DNA of 50,143 nt from Erwinia persicina NBRC 102418. GTDB taxonomy: Bacteria; Pseudomonadota; Gammaproteobacteria; Enterobacterales; Enterobacteriaceae. This document shows positions 16,183 through 26,099 of this stretch, piece by piece (within the stretch, counting starts at the first letter, position 1; each line of letters opens with the position of its first letter). Position numbers and translations under genes: made by a program. The stretch lies in NCBI RefSeq assembly GCF_001571305.1, contig NZ_BCTN01000024.1:1-50143 (forward strand), written 5' to 3'. A model generated the notes under the pieces. The model had not been told where the DNA came from. It searched no databases and saw only the letters and a program-made list of their open reading frames with translations.

Positions 16183-17082
16183 TCAGATGCGTTGTGCAGT
16201 TTGCCGCCGCAATGACCACAGGGCATCAGCAATAAACAGTGCCAGAGCGGCCCAGATAAAGCCAAAGGTGACCAGTTTATCCGGCGTCATCTTCTCGCCA
16301 TAGAACAGCACCGCCAGCAGGAACATCAGCGTTGGCCCCAGATACTGGAAAAAGCCGACGGTGGAGAGCTTCAGACGGGTACAGGCTGCGGTAAACAGCA
16401 TCAGTGGAACGGTGGTAATCACGCCTGCCGCTGCCAGTAACAGGTTCAGACTCATCGGATTGTTACCCAGATGACTGGTCGCGCTGTCGGTGAGAGCAAA
16501 CAGGTAAACGGCCGCAGGAAGAAGAAGCCAGCTGGTTTCAATCAGCATCCCTGTCTGGGCGTCGACGGCAATTTTTTTGCGCAACAGGCCATAAAACGAG
16601 AAGCTGATGGCCAGGCCAAGGGCAATCGCTGGCACCGAACCAAACTGCCACACCTGAATCAACACCCCGCAGCCAGCCAGCGCTACGGCCAGCCACTGCA
16701 GGCGGCGGAAACGTTCACCAAGAAACAGCATCCCCACCAGCACATTTAACAGCGGGTTAATAAAATAACCCAGGCTGGCTTCCAGCATGTGGTGGTTATT
16801 GACCGCCCATATGTACAGTAACCAGTTACTACAAACCACTACCGCAGAAAGCGCCAGCAACAACACTTTTTTGGGATGCTTAAGTAGCGTTCGCACGCTG
16901 CGCCAGTTACGGCTGACGGTGATCAGTACCAGCATAAAGAAAAATGACCAAATCACCCGGTGAGTCATGATCTCGCCGGGCGCGACCTGCTGGATCAGTT
17001 TGAAATAGACCGGGGCAATCCCCCAGATAAAATAGGCTCCCAGCGCAAATATAATGCCCTGACGCGTCTGCTGTGGATTCAT
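16183..17082 (-). CDS. rarD: RarD, EamA-type drug/metabolite transporter family protein
   Basis: RarD is an inner-membrane protein of the DMT superfamily with ten predicted helices in two EamA repeats; its substrate is unclear (named for chloramphenicol sensitivity). The ATG at 17082 gives MNPQQTRQGI, aligning with the E. coli start MDAKQTRQG, and a 299-residue protein. A TTG four codons upstream overlaps the yigI stop and is less likely. The conserved WAVNNHHMLEASLGYFINP segment marks the family. It is 4 bases downstream of yigI and probably co-transcribed. Confidence 0.95.
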   Translation of the reverse strand: MNPQQTRQGIIFALGAYFIWGIAPVYFKLIQQVAPGEIMTHRVIWSFFFMLVLITVSRNWRSVRTLLKHPKKVLLLALSAVVVCSNWLLYIWAVNNHHMLEASLGYFINPLLNVLVGMLFLGERFRRLQWLAVALAGCGVLIQVWQFGSVPAIALGLAISFSFYGLLRKKIAVDAQTGMLIETSWLLLPAAVYLFALTDSATSHLGNNPMSLNLLLAAAGVITTVPLMLFTAACTRLKLSTVGFFQYLGPTLMFLLAVLFYGEKMTPDKLVTFGFIWAALALFIADALWSLRRQTAQRI

Positions 17083-17086
17083 TACG

Positions 17087-17557
17087 TTATCCAATCATGT
17101 ATGTGGCGGTGGCACTGGCAATATGGACGCCAGCGTCATTATGCAGTTCCACGCGCGCCACTGACACTTTATTCCCGCCGCGCAGCAGACTGCTGCTGGC
17201 AATGAACCGTTCTCCACGGCCGGGACGCAGGTAATCCACCCGGAGATCGATGGTGCCCATACGCGATAAACGCTGACGCAACTCTTCTTCTGTGATGCTC
17301 TCCTGTCGCGTTAGCGCCGCGGTGACGCAGACCAGACCGGCGGCAACATCCAGTACGGAAGCGATCACGCCTCCGTGCAGAATTTTTTGCGCAGCGTTAC
17401 CGACCAGCATTGTCTGGTTTGCCAGGCTCAGTTCGGCGTAGTCCGACTCCAGACGATCCAGCGCCAGCCCCAGCGCGCGGTTAAAGGGCATGTGGTAAAC
17501 AAAAATCTCACCGATCAGGCGACGAGCGGCAGTCTGATCCATAGGTACTGCTGACAT
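17087..17557 (-). CDS. yigI: YigI, hotdog-fold thioesterase
   Basis: This 156-residue protein has the PaaI-type hotdog fold. [19 protein letters not shown] near residue 55 is the central helix, and [20 protein letters not shown] the following strand. E. coli YigI acts on medium- and long-chain acyl-CoAs. It is divergent from pldA, with 177 bp between the genes, and overlaps the upstream signals of rarD. The neighbourhood of phospholipases fits a lipid role, but that link is only inference. Confidence 0.92.
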   Translation of the reverse strand: MSAVPMDQTAARRLIGEIFVYHMPFNRALGLALDRLESDYAELSLANQTMLVGNAAQKILHGGVIASVLDVAAGLVCVTAALTRQESITEEELRQRLSRMGTIDLRVDYLRPGRGERFIASSSLLRGGNKVSVARVELHNDAGVHIASATATYMIG

Positions 17558-17734
17558 TATCGGGTCTTCCTGTAAAACAAAATGAAAGAAAATCAGGTTA
17601 ATGGAATGTGTATATTATGCTTCGTTACCCGTGCTTTCCACTTTCGCAAATCAGCACTAATCTCTCAGGATTTTTCTGTGTAGAATGGCGTGCTTTTTAT
17701 TCACTTATTCAATTTGCCTCTCTGGGAGATCGCT

Positions 17735-18613
17735 ATGGCTCTGCTGAAAGGATTGCTGGCGTCAGCAATTCTGTTTCCGACGTTAGTACTGGCGCAGGAA
17801 GCCACGGTAAAAGAAGTGCATGACCAGCCAGCCGTGCGTGGCAGTATTATCGCCAACTTACTGGAGAAGCATGACAACCCCTTTATCCTGTTTCCTTATG
17901 AAAACAACTATCTGCTGTATACCGATACCAGCAATATCAACAAGGACGCGATCGAGTCTTACGACTGGGGTAACAAAGCCAAGCACGATGAAGTGAAGTT
18001 CCAGCTGAGTCTGGCCTTCCCACTGTGGCGCGGCATTCTTGGTGATAACTCTGTGCTGGCGGCGTCCTATACTCAGCGATCCTGGTGGCAGCTTTCCAAC
18101 CGGGGTGCCTCATCGCCATTCCGCGAAACCAACTATGAGCCACAGATCTTCCTCGGCTGGGCAACGGACTACAGTTTTGCCGGCTGGACGCTGCGCGATG
18201 TGGAGACGGGCCTCAACCACCAGTCTAATGGGCGTTCAGATCCCACGTCACGAAGCTGGAACCGGGTGTATGCCCGTCTGATGGCGCAGAATGGAAACTG
18301 GATGGTGGAAGCGAAACCCTGGTTCCGCCTTCCAGAGAGTGAAAATAACGATGATAACCCTGATATCACTAAGTACATGGGGTATTATCGCCTGACGGTA
18401 GGTTACCAGATGGGTGACAGCATCTTCAGCGTAAGAAGCAACTACAACTGGAACAGCGGCTACGGTGGCGCTGAACTGGGGTGGAGCTATCCGCTTACCG
18501 ATCATGTGCGTTTTTACACGCAGGTGTTTAGTGGTTACGGCGAATCGCTCATCGACTATAACCACCGTCAAACGCGCGTCGGTGTCGGCGTGACGCTCAA
18601 CGACCTGTTCTAA
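17735..18613 (+). CDS. pldA: PldA, outer-membrane phospholipase A
   Basis: PldA is a 12-stranded outer-membrane beta-barrel. It dimerises when phospholipids reach the outer leaflet and hydrolyses them in a calcium-dependent way. The ATG at 17735 (GGGAGA upstream) gives 292 residues. A signal peptide of 20 residues ends in LVLA before [10 protein letters not shown]. The catalytic His and Ser are in [17 protein letters not shown], and Asn follows in the same motif. The last residue is Phe, as needed for BAM-dependent assembly. An upstream in-frame ATG (17690) would spoil the signal peptide. Confidence 0.97.
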   Translation: MALLKGLLASAILFPTLVLAQEATVKEVHDQPAVRGSIIANLLEKHDNPFILFPYENNYLLYTDTSNINKDAIESYDWGNKAKHDEVKFQLSLAFPLWRGILGDNSVLAASYTQRSWWQLSNRGASSPFRETNYEPQIFLGWATDYSFAGWTLRDVETGLNHQSNGRSDPTSRSWNRVYARLMAQNGNWMVEAKPWFRLPESENNDDNPDITKYMGYYRLTVGYQMGDSIFSVRSNYNWNSGYGGAELGWSYPLTDHVRFYTQVFSGYGESLIDYNHRQTRVGVGVTLNDLF

Positions 18614-18680
18614 GGTTGTCGTGACCGGGGCGTGCAGATGCCCCGGCCAGAATTTTTGTCATTACAGATTTGGGGACGAT

Positions 18681-20513
18681 GTGTCTACGGCAGCAGTGAT
18701 CAACAAAGAAACGCTGGCAGAGCAGGTATTACGTGAGACCTTCGGCTATCAGCAGTTTCGCCCTGGACAACAGAACATCATTCAGGAATCGCTGAACGGG
18801 CGTGACTGTCTGGTAGTGATGCCAACCGGCGGAGGAAAATCCCTCTGCTATCAGATCCCTGCGCTGGTGCGCGAAGGCCTGACGCTGGTGGTGTCACCGC
18901 TGATCTCGCTGATGAAAGATCAGGTGGATCAACTGCTGGCCAACGGTGTATCGGCTGCGTGCCTTAACTCGACGCAAAATCGTGAAGAGCAGCAAGAGGT
19001 GATGGCCGGGTGCCGCACTGGCAGAATTCGCCTGCTCTACATCGCCCCTGAACGCCTGATGATGGACAACTTCCTTGAGCAGTTGATGCACTGGAACCCG
19101 GCCATGCTGGCGGTGGATGAAGCCCACTGCATTTCCCAGTGGGGGCATGATTTCCGCCCTGAATACGGAGCGCTGGGCCAGTTGCGTCAGCGGCTGCCTG
19201 ATGTGCCGGTGATGGCACTGACCGCCACCGCTGATGAAACCACCCGTAACGATATCGCCCGGCTGCTACAGCTGAACGATCCGCTGATCCAGATCAGCAG
19301 CTTTGACCGGCCGAATATTCGTTACACACTGGTGGAAAAATTCAAACCGACCGAACAGCTGCTGCGCTACGTGCAGGATCAGCGCGGTAAGTGCGGCATC
19401 ATTTACTGTAACAGCCGGGCAAAGGTGGAAGACACCGCCGCCCGACTGCAAAGCCGTGGCCTCAGCGTCGGGGCTTATCATGCCGGTATGGATAACGCGC
19501 ATCGCGCCCACGTACAGGAAGCCTTCCAGCGTGATGACCTGCAAATCGTCGTCGCGACCGTGGCTTTTGGTATGGGGATCAACAAACCCAACGTCCGTTT
19601 TGTGGTGCACTTCGATATCCCGCGCAACATTGAATCCTACTATCAGGAAACCGGCCGTGCCGGGCGTGATGGTCTGCCTGCCGAGGCGCTGCTGCTGTAC
19701 GATCCGGCTGATATGGCCTGGCTGCGTAAGTGCCTTGAGGAGAAAGCGCCGGGGCCGCTGCAGGATATTGAGCGGCATAAGCTGAATGCGATGGGAGCCT
19801 TTGCAGAAGCGCAGACCTGCCGTCGCCTGGTGTTGCTGAACTACTTTGGTGAAGGCCGGCAGCAGGCCTGTGACAACTGCGATATTTGCCTCGATCCGCC
19901 GCGCCGTTATGATGGTCTGGTGGAGGCACAAAAAGCACTCTCCTGTATCTATCGTGTTGGACAGCGCTTCGGCATGGGCTATATCGTTGAAATCCTGCGC
20001 GGGGCGAATAACCAGCGAATTCGTGACATGCAGCACGATAAATTACCGGTGTATGGCATTGGCCGTGAGCAGAGCCACGAGCACTGGACCAGCGTGCTGC
20101 GGCAGCTGATTCATCTGGGGCTGGTGACGCAAAATATTGCCATGCATTCGGCTTTACAGCTGACGGAAGCTGCGCGGCCGACGCTGCGCGGCGAAGTGCC
20201 GCTGATGCTGGCCGTACCGCGCCTGGTCACCATTAAGCCGCGCAACAGCAGCCAGAAATCCTACGCCGGTAGCTATGACCGCAAGCTGTTTGCAAAGCTG
20301 CGTAAGCTGCGTAAGTCGATAGCAGACGATGTGAACGTGCCGCCGTACGTGGTATTTAACGATGCAACACTGATTGAAATGGCCGAACAGATGCCGCTGA
20401 CGGCATCAGAGATGCTGAGTGTGAACGGGGTCGGACAGAAGAAGCTGGAGCGCTTTGGTAAGCCATTCCTGGTGATGATCAAAGAGCATGTCGACGGTGT
20501 GGACGAGGATTAA
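18681..20513 (+). CDS. recQ: RecQ, ATP-dependent DNA helicase
   Basis: RecQ is a 3'-5' superfamily 2 helicase of the RecF pathway and suppresses illegitimate recombination. With the GTG start at 18681 (GGGGA upstream) it has 610 residues, against 609 in E. coli. It carries Walker A MPTGGGKS (Lys53) and DEAH box [15 protein letters not shown]. The RecQ zinc-binding cysteines are in [12 protein letters not shown] and the upstream AQTCRR, and a C-terminal HRDC domain covers about 530-605. A longer frame from 18621 runs into the pldA trailer and is not supported. Confidence 0.97.
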   Translation: MSTAAVINKETLAEQVLRETFGYQQFRPGQQNIIQESLNGRDCLVVMPTGGGKSLCYQIPALVREGLTLVVSPLISLMKDQVDQLLANGVSAACLNSTQNREEQQEVMAGCRTGRIRLLYIAPERLMMDNFLEQLMHWNPAMLAVDEAHCISQWGHDFRPEYGALGQLRQRLPDVPVMALTATADETTRNDIARLLQLNDPLIQISSFDRPNIRYTLVEKFKPTEQLLRYVQDQRGKCGIIYCNSRAKVEDTAARLQSRGLSVGAYHAGMDNAHRAHVQEAFQRDDLQIVVATVAFGMGINKPNVRFVVHFDIPRNIESYYQETGRAGRDGLPAEALLLYDPADMAWLRKCLEEKAPGPLQDIERHKLNAMGAFAEAQTCRRLVLLNYFGEGRQQACDNCDICLDPPRRYDGLVEAQKALSCIYRVGQRFGMGYIVEILRGANNQRIRDMQHDKLPVYGIGREQSHEHWTSVLRQLIHLGLVTQNIAMHSALQLTEAARPTLRGEVPLMLAVPRLVTIKPRNSSQKSYAGSYDRKLFAKLRKLRKSIADDVNVPPYVVFNDATLIEMAEQMPLTASEMLSVNGVGQKKLERFGKPFLVMIKEHVDGVDED

Positions 20514-20579
20514 TAATTCACCCGGGCCAATTTTTCCGGCCGTGATGTCGATTCAACCGTTCGCCATAATATCCCGTAG

Positions 20580-20606
20580 GGGCCGACCTTCTTTTACGGT
20601 CGGCCC
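20580..20606. terminator. Hairpin between convergent recQ and rhtB
   Basis: GGGCCGACC (20580-20588) and GGTCGGCCC (20598-20606) form a perfect 9 bp GC-rich stem between convergent genes. T runs are weak on both sides. Confidence 0.65.
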
Positions 20607-20612
20607 GTGTTG

Positions 20613-21236
20613 TCAGGCGATCCTGCGTGCAGACGCCAGCAGTGCCCCCACCGCAATAAACAAACCCCCAAATATCCGGTTAAGCAATTTCATCTGATGC
20701 GGACCTTTGATCCACACAGCAATGCGCGTCGCCAGCGTGGCATAACCAATCATCACGATAATATCGACCACCACGGTGGTGATGCCCAGCACCAGGTACT
20801 GCATCGCCTGCGGCTGGTGTGGCAGGATAAACTGCGGGAACAGTGCGGCCAGAAACACAATGCTTTTCGGGTTCGTCAGGTTCACCAGCACTGCGCGTTT
20901 AAACAGCCTGCGGCGTGGCATCGCTTTTGCCACGGCGTTCAGGTCGATAGCCCCGGCGGAGCGCCACTGCTGGATGCCCAGCCAGACCAGATAGGCGGCT
21001 CCCGCCCACTTCAGGATCTCAAAGGCCAGGAGTGACTGTGAAAACAGCGCGCCCAGACCAATACCCACCAGCACAATGTGCAGCGACAGGCCGACCTGAA
21101 GGCCGGAAATTGACGCGACGGCGCCACGGTAGCCGTGGCTGATCCCGGTACTCATGGTATTGATAGCCCCGGAGCCCGGCGACAAACTTAAAATACAGGT
21201 TGTTAACAGATAGGTCAGCCACCACTCGATGGTCAT
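20613..21236 (-). CDS. rhtB: RhtB, homoserine/homoserine lactone exporter (LysE family)
   Basis: RhtB is a six-helix inner-membrane exporter of the LysE/RhtB family that exports homoserine and related amino acids. The 207-residue protein from ATG 21236 (GGGAGCTT upstream) begins [12 protein letters not shown], aligning with E. coli RhtB. The family motif [15 protein letters not shown] follows the first helix, and [19 protein letters not shown] is diagnostic. The start at 21617 would overlap pldB and is rejected. The paralogue rhtC, next to rhtB in E. coli, is absent here. Confidence 0.95.
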   Translation of the reverse strand: MTIEWWLTYLLTTCILSLSPGSGAINTMSTGISHGYRGAVASISGLQVGLSLHIVLVGIGLGALFSQSLLAFEILKWAGAAYLVWLGIQQWRSAGAIDLNAVAKAMPRRRLFKRAVLVNLTNPKSIVFLAALFPQFILPHQPQAMQYLVLGITTVVVDIIVMIGYATLATRIAVWIKGPHQMKLLNRIFGGLFIAVGALLASARRIA

Positions 21237-21350
21237 GGGTAAAGCTCCCGAAAAACGCTCATTTGTGACACAATACGTTATTGTTGAACATGGCGCTATG
21301 GGGAACCCTGCTCCTTTTTTTAGGGCAATGCCCCTTCTGGAAAAAGTCCG

Positions 21351-22343
21351 ATGGAACATCATAAACACAACTGGCTGACGCGTGAAAAGGCCTTCGCGGC
21401 TTTTGCCACCGGCCCGTTGCTGGATTTCTGGAAGCTGCGCGAAGAGGGCGAATTTGCGGGTGTCGAAAACGTGCCGATCCGCTATGTGCGCTTCATCTCG
21501 CCGCAACACGATAAAGTTATCCTGCTTTGCCCGGGGCGTATTGAAAGCTATGTGAAATACCCGGAGCTGGCCTATGATCTGTTCCACAGTGGCTACGATG
21601 TGATCATTATGGATCATCGGGGACAGGGGCGATCGGGGCGTCTGCTGCAGGATTCACACCGTGGTCATGTCGTCGAGTTTGAAGATTATGTCGATGATCT
21701 GGAAACGCTCTATCTGAAAGAGATTGTGGCCCGTCACTACCGCCATCGCTATGCGCTGGCCCATTCGATGGGCGGGGCAATACTGGCCCTGATGCTGGCA
21801 CGACAGCCTGCGGCGTTTAATGCCGTGGCGCTCGCGTCACCGATGTTCGGTATTTTCCTGCCCATGCCCCTATGGATGGCCCATTCGATCCTTAACTGGG
21901 CGGAAAAATACCCGGCTATGCGCGAAGGCTATGCGCTGGGCACCGGGAAATGGCATGCCCGACCGTTTGCCATCAATGAACTTACGCACAGTCGCGAACG
22001 CTATCGCCGTAATCTGCGCTTTTATGCCGACGACCCGGGACTGCGGGTGGGCGGCCCGACCTATCACTGGGTGCGCGAAGGGGTACGTGCCGGGCACAGT
22101 ATTTTAAGCCAGGCAGCACAGATATCGACGCCCCTGCTGCTGCTGCAGGCCGCTGACGATAAAGTCGTTGATAACCGTGCTCAGGATCTGTTTTGTCAGA
22201 CGATGGTGGCTGCAGGCCAGCCCTGTGAAGGCGGCAGACCGATGGTGATTGAGGGGGCCCGCCATGAGATCCTGTTCGAAAAAGACAGCATGCGCGCCAG
22301 AGCGCTGGATGCCATCCTGGCCTTTTTTTCCCGCCACCCCTGA
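21351..22343 (+). CDS. pldB: PldB, lysophospholipase L2
   Basis: PldB is an inner-membrane-associated alpha/beta hydrolase that removes the remaining acyl chain from lysophospholipids and can transfer it to phosphatidylglycerol. The 330-residue protein carries the nucleophile elbow AHSMGG, the oxyanion segment [12 protein letters not shown], and a late Asp/His pair (AADDKVVDN and [11 protein letters not shown]). It is about 10 residues shorter than E. coli PldB at the C-terminus. It diverges from rhtB; the 114 bp gap holds both promoters. Confidence 0.95.
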   Translation: MEHHKHNWLTREKAFAAFATGPLLDFWKLREEGEFAGVENVPIRYVRFISPQHDKVILLCPGRIESYVKYPELAYDLFHSGYDVIIMDHRGQGRSGRLLQDSHRGHVVEFEDYVDDLETLYLKEIVARHYRHRYALAHSMGGAILALMLARQPAAFNAVALASPMFGIFLPMPLWMAHSILNWAEKYPAMREGYALGTGKWHARPFAINELTHSRERYRRNLRFYADDPGLRVGGPTYHWVREGVRAGHSILSQAAQISTPLLLLQAADDKVVDNRAQDLFCQTMVAAGQPCEGGRPMVIEGARHEILFEKDSMRARALDAILAFFSRHP

Positions 22344-22405
22344 GCGGGCAGAATGCTATACCGGTGGGTGATGCTGCCCGTCAGAACATATTAACCAGAG
22401 GTGTT

Positions 22406-23206
22406 ATGTACCGTATTGTTGCTTCAGACCTGGATGGCACGCTGCTGTCACCCGACCACACGCTCTCTTCCTATGCTCGCGAGACGTTGCAGTTGCTGAC
22501 CCGCAAAGGCATACATTTTGTCTTCGCTACGGGCCGCCACTATATTGACGTGGCCCAAATGCGCGACAGTCTGGGTATTGATGCCTATATGATCACTTCC
22601 AACGGCGCGCGCGTGCACAACACGGCGGGTAAGCTGGTGTTCAGCCATAATCTTGATGAAGATATTGCGCTTGAGTTGTTTGCTCTGCAGCACACCAACC
22701 CGGATATTTATACCAACGTGTACCGGGATGAAGAGTGGTTCCTGAACCGTCACCGCCCGGATGAGATGGATTTTTTCCGCGAGTCTGACTTCAACTACCA
22801 GGTTTATCAGCCCGGGCAACTGGCGACCGACGGCATCAGCAAGGTGTTCTTTACCTGTGCGATCCCTGAACTGCTGGTCCCGCTTGAGCAGGCGCTGATG
22901 GCGCGCTGGGGCGATCGGGTGAACGTCAGCTTCTCACTGCCAACCTGTCTGGAAGTGATGGCTGGTGGCGTATCGAAAGGACATGCGCTGGACGCAGTCT
23001 CTAAATCACTGGGTTATTCACTGCAGGAGTGCATCGCCTTCGGGGATGGCATGAATGATAAAGAGATGCTCAGTATGGCAGGCAAAGGTTGCATCATGAG
23101 TAACTCTCACCAGCGCCTGAAAGATATCCTGCCTGAACTGGAAGTGATCGGTTCGAATGCAGACCAGGCCGTGCCCAACTACCTGCGTAAGTTATTTAAC
23201 GTCTGA
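22406..23206 (+). CDS. yigL: YigL, HAD-superfamily (Cof-type) sugar phosphatase
   Basis: YigL dephosphorylates pyridoxal phosphate and sugar phosphates. In enteric bacteria SgrS small RNA stabilises its mRNA so that phosphosugars can be detoxified and exported. The 266-residue protein from ATG 22406 (AGAGGTG upstream) has motif I SDLDGTLLSPDH, motif II ITSNGARV, and motifs III/IV around GVSKGHAL and AFGDGMNDKEML, as in Cof-type enzymes. It follows pldB by 62 bases and may share its transcript. Confidence 0.95.
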   Translation: MYRIVASDLDGTLLSPDHTLSSYARETLQLLTRKGIHFVFATGRHYIDVAQMRDSLGIDAYMITSNGARVHNTAGKLVFSHNLDEDIALELFALQHTNPDIYTNVYRDEEWFLNRHRPDEMDFFRESDFNYQVYQPGQLATDGISKVFFTCAIPELLVPLEQALMARWGDRVNVSFSLPTCLEVMAGGVSKGHALDAVSKSLGYSLQECIAFGDGMNDKEMLSMAGKGCIMSNSHQRLKDILPELEVIGSNADQAVPNYLRKLFNV

Positions 23207-23289
23207 CGGGATGCAGGAGCCGGGCGCTCCGCTGTTCAGCCAGCAATACTGGGCGTTAGCGGTCGACCTTTTTTCCTTGTCCCTCTTCC

Positions 23290-23316
23290 GGGCCGATCGT
23301 GTTTTGCGATCGGCCC
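23290..23316. terminator. Bidirectional terminator between yigL and glpQ
   Basis: GGGCCGATCG (23290-23299) and CGATCGGCCC (23307-23316) form a perfect 10 bp stem with a T-rich loop. A short T run follows on the plus side. The genes are convergent. Confidence 0.75.
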
Positions 23317-23322
23317 TTTGGT

Positions 23323-24372
23323 TTAGCGTTTCAGGAAGTGAACGGCCTTATCCGGGAAGTCAGTGAACAGACCATCGACTCCGGCTTTGTTGTACAGCAG
23401 GTCGTAGAGCTGGTCGACGTTGCTGACGTAAGGCGGTAACTGGTCTGCCCGCACGGTATAAGGGTGCACCACCAGATGATTCTGGTGTGCCTCCTGCACC
23501 ATGCCGGTCAGCGTGACCTTGCCTGTTTTAGCGCCTTCAGCCACCAGCATATGGTAGTCAGGCCCGATACCGTCGGCATACTGCGCGAGGGTTTTCATCG
23601 CCCCGGGTTTAAACATCCAGTCGTAATCGTAGTTCACCCACTGACCGTTTCGCTGCTCCTGCGTTTCGTCCCATTTGGTATAGGCGATCAGCTGAACCAG
23701 TTTCAGGTTCATACCGCGCTGCGGCTCCAGTTCGGTCTTGATACGCTTCACTTCGTTAAAGTCAAAGCACTGTAAAAAGACCTTATCGTTTTTGCCGGTG
23801 TAACCGTACTGTTTCAGCACATCCAGCACTTTTGCTGAGATATCCTTTCCTTCTTTACGGTGGAACCACGGGGCTTTGATCTCAGTATAAATACCGATAT
23901 TCCTGCCCGTTGAGTGGTTCAGCCCCTGGATAAACTCCAGTTCCTCCTCGAAGGTGTGGACGCGGAAGTCTGATTTACCCATCGGGAAACGCCCCGGGAA
24001 GGTCTGGACTTTTTTACCCTGTTCCAGGCTGAAGCCTTCAGTGAAGGCCAGGCTTTTTATCTCGGCAAGGGTAAAATCAATGGCGTAATAACGCCCGTCG
24101 GCCCGCGCACGGTGCGGGAAGCGGCTGGCAACGTCGGTCACGCGATCGAGATAGTGGTCATGCAGCACCACCAGACGATCGTCTTTGGTCATCACCAAAT
24201 CCTGCTCAAGGTAATCAGCCCCCTGCGCGTAAGCCATCGCTTTCGCCGGCAGGCTGTGCTCAGGCAGGTAGCCACTGGCACCGCGATGGGCAATCACCAG
24301 CGGTGAGGTACTCGCGGCGGTCGCCGCGAGTGAGGTGGTCAGTAACACGGTTGCGATAACGTTTTTCAACAT
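23323..24372 (-). CDS. glpQ: GlpQ, periplasmic glycerophosphodiester phosphodiesterase
   Basis: GlpQ hydrolyses glycerophosphodiesters such as glycerophosphocholine to glycerol 3-phosphate and an alcohol in the periplasm. The 349-residue precursor has a signal peptide of about 20 residues. The catalytic signature IAHRGASGYLPEHS follows, then the metal-binding YLEQDLVMTKDDRLVVLHD. It lies 15 bases downstream of glpT in a glpTQ operon, so the product is taken up by the transporter next door. In E. coli the operon sits elsewhere on the chromosome, beside glpABC. Confidence 0.97.
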   Translation of the reverse strand: MLKNVIATVLLTTSLAATAASTSPLVIAHRGASGYLPEHSLPAKAMAYAQGADYLEQDLVMTKDDRLVVLHDHYLDRVTDVASRFPHRARADGRYYAIDFTLAEIKSLAFTEGFSLEQGKKVQTFPGRFPMGKSDFRVHTFEEELEFIQGLNHSTGRNIGIYTEIKAPWFHRKEGKDISAKVLDVLKQYGYTGKNDKVFLQCFDFNEVKRIKTELEPQRGMNLKLVQLIAYTKWDETQEQRNGQWVNYDYDWMFKPGAMKTLAQYADGIGPDYHMLVAEGAKTGKVTLTGMVQEAHQNHLVVHPYTVRADQLPPYVSNVDQLYDLLYNKAGVDGLFTDFPDKAVHFLKR

Positions 24373-24387
24373 AATTACCCGTCCCGA

Positions 24388-25734
24388 TCAGAGTGAGGTC
24401 AGTCGCTGTTTGTGTTTTTTCTCGCTCATCATGGTCATCGCCAGCAGGATCACTGCCAGCACACAGCCGCCGATCATGATGATAAAGCCGCCGTCCCAGC
24501 CGAAGTAATCGACGGTGTAACCGACGATAGCGCTGGCGGCAACGGAGCCTCCCAGGTAGCCAAACAGACCGGTAAAGCCGGCGGCGGTTCCCGCTGCTTT
24601 TTTCGGTGCCAGCTCAAGGGCATGCAGGCCAATCAGCATTACCGGACCATAGATCAGGAAGCCAATCACCATCATACAGGCCATATCTACGCCAGGGTTA
24701 CCTGCCGGGTTCATCCAGTACACGACAGTGGCGATGGTCACCAGCACCATAAAGAATACGCCGGTGGCACCACGGTTGCCTTTGAAGACCTTATCGGACA
24801 TCCAGCCACACAGCAGCGTGCCGGGAATACCTGCGTATTCGTAGAAGAAGTAAGCCCACGAGGATTTATCCAGCGTAAAGTGTTTCACTTCTTTCAGGTA
24901 GGTCGGTGACCAGTCGAGAATGCCGTAGCGCAGCAGATAAACAAACACGTTGGCCAGAGCGATATACCACAGCAGCTTGTTCGGCAGAATGTACTGCATA
25001 AAGATCTGCTTTGCGGTCAGCTCGTCTTCATGTTTTTCGTCGTAGTCAGGCGGGAAGTCATTTTTGTACTCTTCAATCGGCGGCAGGCCACAGGATTGCG
25101 GCGTATCGCGCATCAGCGCAAAGGCAATAAGCGCGATGAGAATGGCCCCGAAGGCAGGCATATACAGCGCGGCTTTCCAGTCGTTAAACCAGGCCATACC
25201 CAGCAGGAAAAGCAGAGGGGGGATGCCGCCACCGACGTTATGCGCACAGTTCCAGACGGAAACGATGCCGCCGCGCTCTTTCTGTGACCACCAGTGCACC
25301 ATGGTACGACCGCACGGCGGCCAGCCCATCCCCTGGAACCATCCGCAGAGGAATAACAGAACAAACATCACCATAATGCTGGACGTGGCCCAGGGAACGA
25401 AGCCCATAAACAGCATCACAGCAGCAGCCAGGATCAGACCGGCAGGCAGGAAAACGCGGGGGTTGGAGCGATCAGACACCGAACCCATGATGAATTTTGA
25501 AAAACCGTAGGCGATAGAGATACCGGACAGCGCAAAGCCCAGATCGCCGCGTGAGAAGCCCTGTTCTACCAGGTAGGGCATCGCCAGGGCGAAGTTTTTA
25601 CGCACCAGATAATAGGCAGCGTAACCGAAGAATATCCCCAGAAATATCTGCCAGCGTAGCTTGCGGTATAACGGATCAACGCGGCTGTCATCAACGCGGG
25701 GCTGATGTGCAGCGGGTTTGAAAAAACTTAACAT
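24388..25734 (-). CDS. glpT: GlpT, glycerol-3-phosphate:phosphate antiporter
   Basis: GlpT is a 12-helix major-facilitator protein that exchanges glycerol 3-phosphate for phosphate and also admits fosfomycin. The 448-residue protein is strongly conserved, including the [20 protein letters not shown] region with a substrate-binding Arg near residue 45 and the [15 protein letters not shown] loop. GGGAGG precedes the ATG. A GlpR-like operator (25819) and a perfect CRP site (25957) lie upstream, so repression by GlpR and activation by cAMP-CRP are expected. Confidence 0.98.
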   Translation of the reverse strand: MLSFFKPAAHQPRVDDSRVDPLYRKLRWQIFLGIFFGYAAYYLVRKNFALAMPYLVEQGFSRGDLGFALSGISIAYGFSKFIMGSVSDRSNPRVFLPAGLILAAAVMLFMGFVPWATSSIMVMFVLLFLCGWFQGMGWPPCGRTMVHWWSQKERGGIVSVWNCAHNVGGGIPPLLFLLGMAWFNDWKAALYMPAFGAILIALIAFALMRDTPQSCGLPPIEEYKNDFPPDYDEKHEDELTAKQIFMQYILPNKLLWYIALANVFVYLLRYGILDWSPTYLKEVKHFTLDKSSWAYFFYEYAGIPGTLLCGWMSDKVFKGNRGATGVFFMVLVTIATVVYWMNPAGNPGVDMACMMVIGFLIYGPVMLIGLHALELAPKKAAGTAAGFTGLFGYLGGSVAASAIVGYTVDYFGWDGGFIIMIGGCVLAVILLAMTMMSEKKHKQRLTSL

Positions 25735-25818
25735 TTTGGCCTCCCATGGCTCGAAAGTCTGTTATCCGGCTTCGAATGCGCAGATAAAGGAAACATTAAC
25801 CCGAGTCATCAGGGGTAA

Positions 25819-25836
25819 ATGTTCTATTTCGCGCAT
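25819..25836. promoter_or_regulatory. GlpR-like operator of glpTQ
   Basis: ATGTTCTATTTCGCGCAT agrees with the GlpR consensus ATGTTCGATAACGAACAT at 13 of 18 positions. It lies about 85 bases upstream of the glpT start and resembles the operator at the same place in E. coli. Confidence 0.65.
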
Positions 25837-25956
25837 AGCGTAGTCGTTATCAGAAAAGCTGACTGTGAAGAAAGGCGCAAATGTTACAGTTTTATGACGG
25901 AATGGCTATATCTACATCACAAATTGGTGATTTATTTTCACCATGAAACTATAAAA

Positions 25957-25972
25957 TGTGATTATAGTCACA
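25957..25972. promoter_or_regulatory. Perfect CRP binding site upstream of glpT
   Basis: TGTGATTATAGTCACA matches TGTGA-N6-TCACA in all ten conserved positions. It is about 220 bases before the glpT start codon, farther than usual, so a distal promoter or a second regulator site may be used. Confidence 0.85.
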
Positions 25973-26058
25973 AAAGTAATTCCCTGCCGTGAGTGGGGTT
26001 TCGTTTGGTGAGTGAAAATGTTCTAAAAGGAAGATGGCAGGACTGATGGTGAGTGCAA

Positions 26059-26087
26059 AGATTAACGCCATCAGGTGACGTTAATCT
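26059..26087 (-). terminator. Hairpin downstream of the DUF1456 gene
   Basis: AGATTAACG and CGTTAATCT (26059-26067/26079-26087) form a perfect 9 bp stem 13 bases after the stop codon of the minus-strand gene. Only a very short T run follows, so termination would be weak. Confidence 0.5.
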
Positions 26088-26099
26088 GTCATGGAGACG

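Larger units (their letters stand above)
25735..26099. promoter_or_regulatory. glpTQ control region, 365 bp between glpT and the DUF1456 gene
   Basis: This gap has no credible coding frame. It holds a GlpR-like operator (25819-25836), a perfect CRP palindrome (25957-25972), and a second inverted repeat TGGTGA/TCACCA with 7-base spacing (25925-25943). A further GlpR-like half site, ATGTTCTA, starts near 26018. It ends with a hairpin serving the minus-strand gene at 26100. Confidence 0.75.

Noticed and set aside
19266..20036. 256-codon antisense frame in recQ
   Set aside because: It mirrors a strongly conserved helicase gene, has no family features, and is explained by GC-rich codon bias on the other strand.
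21237..21617. Upstream extension of RhtB
   Set aside because: It overlaps pldB on the other strand; RhtB of normal length starts at 21236 with a good ribosome-binding site.
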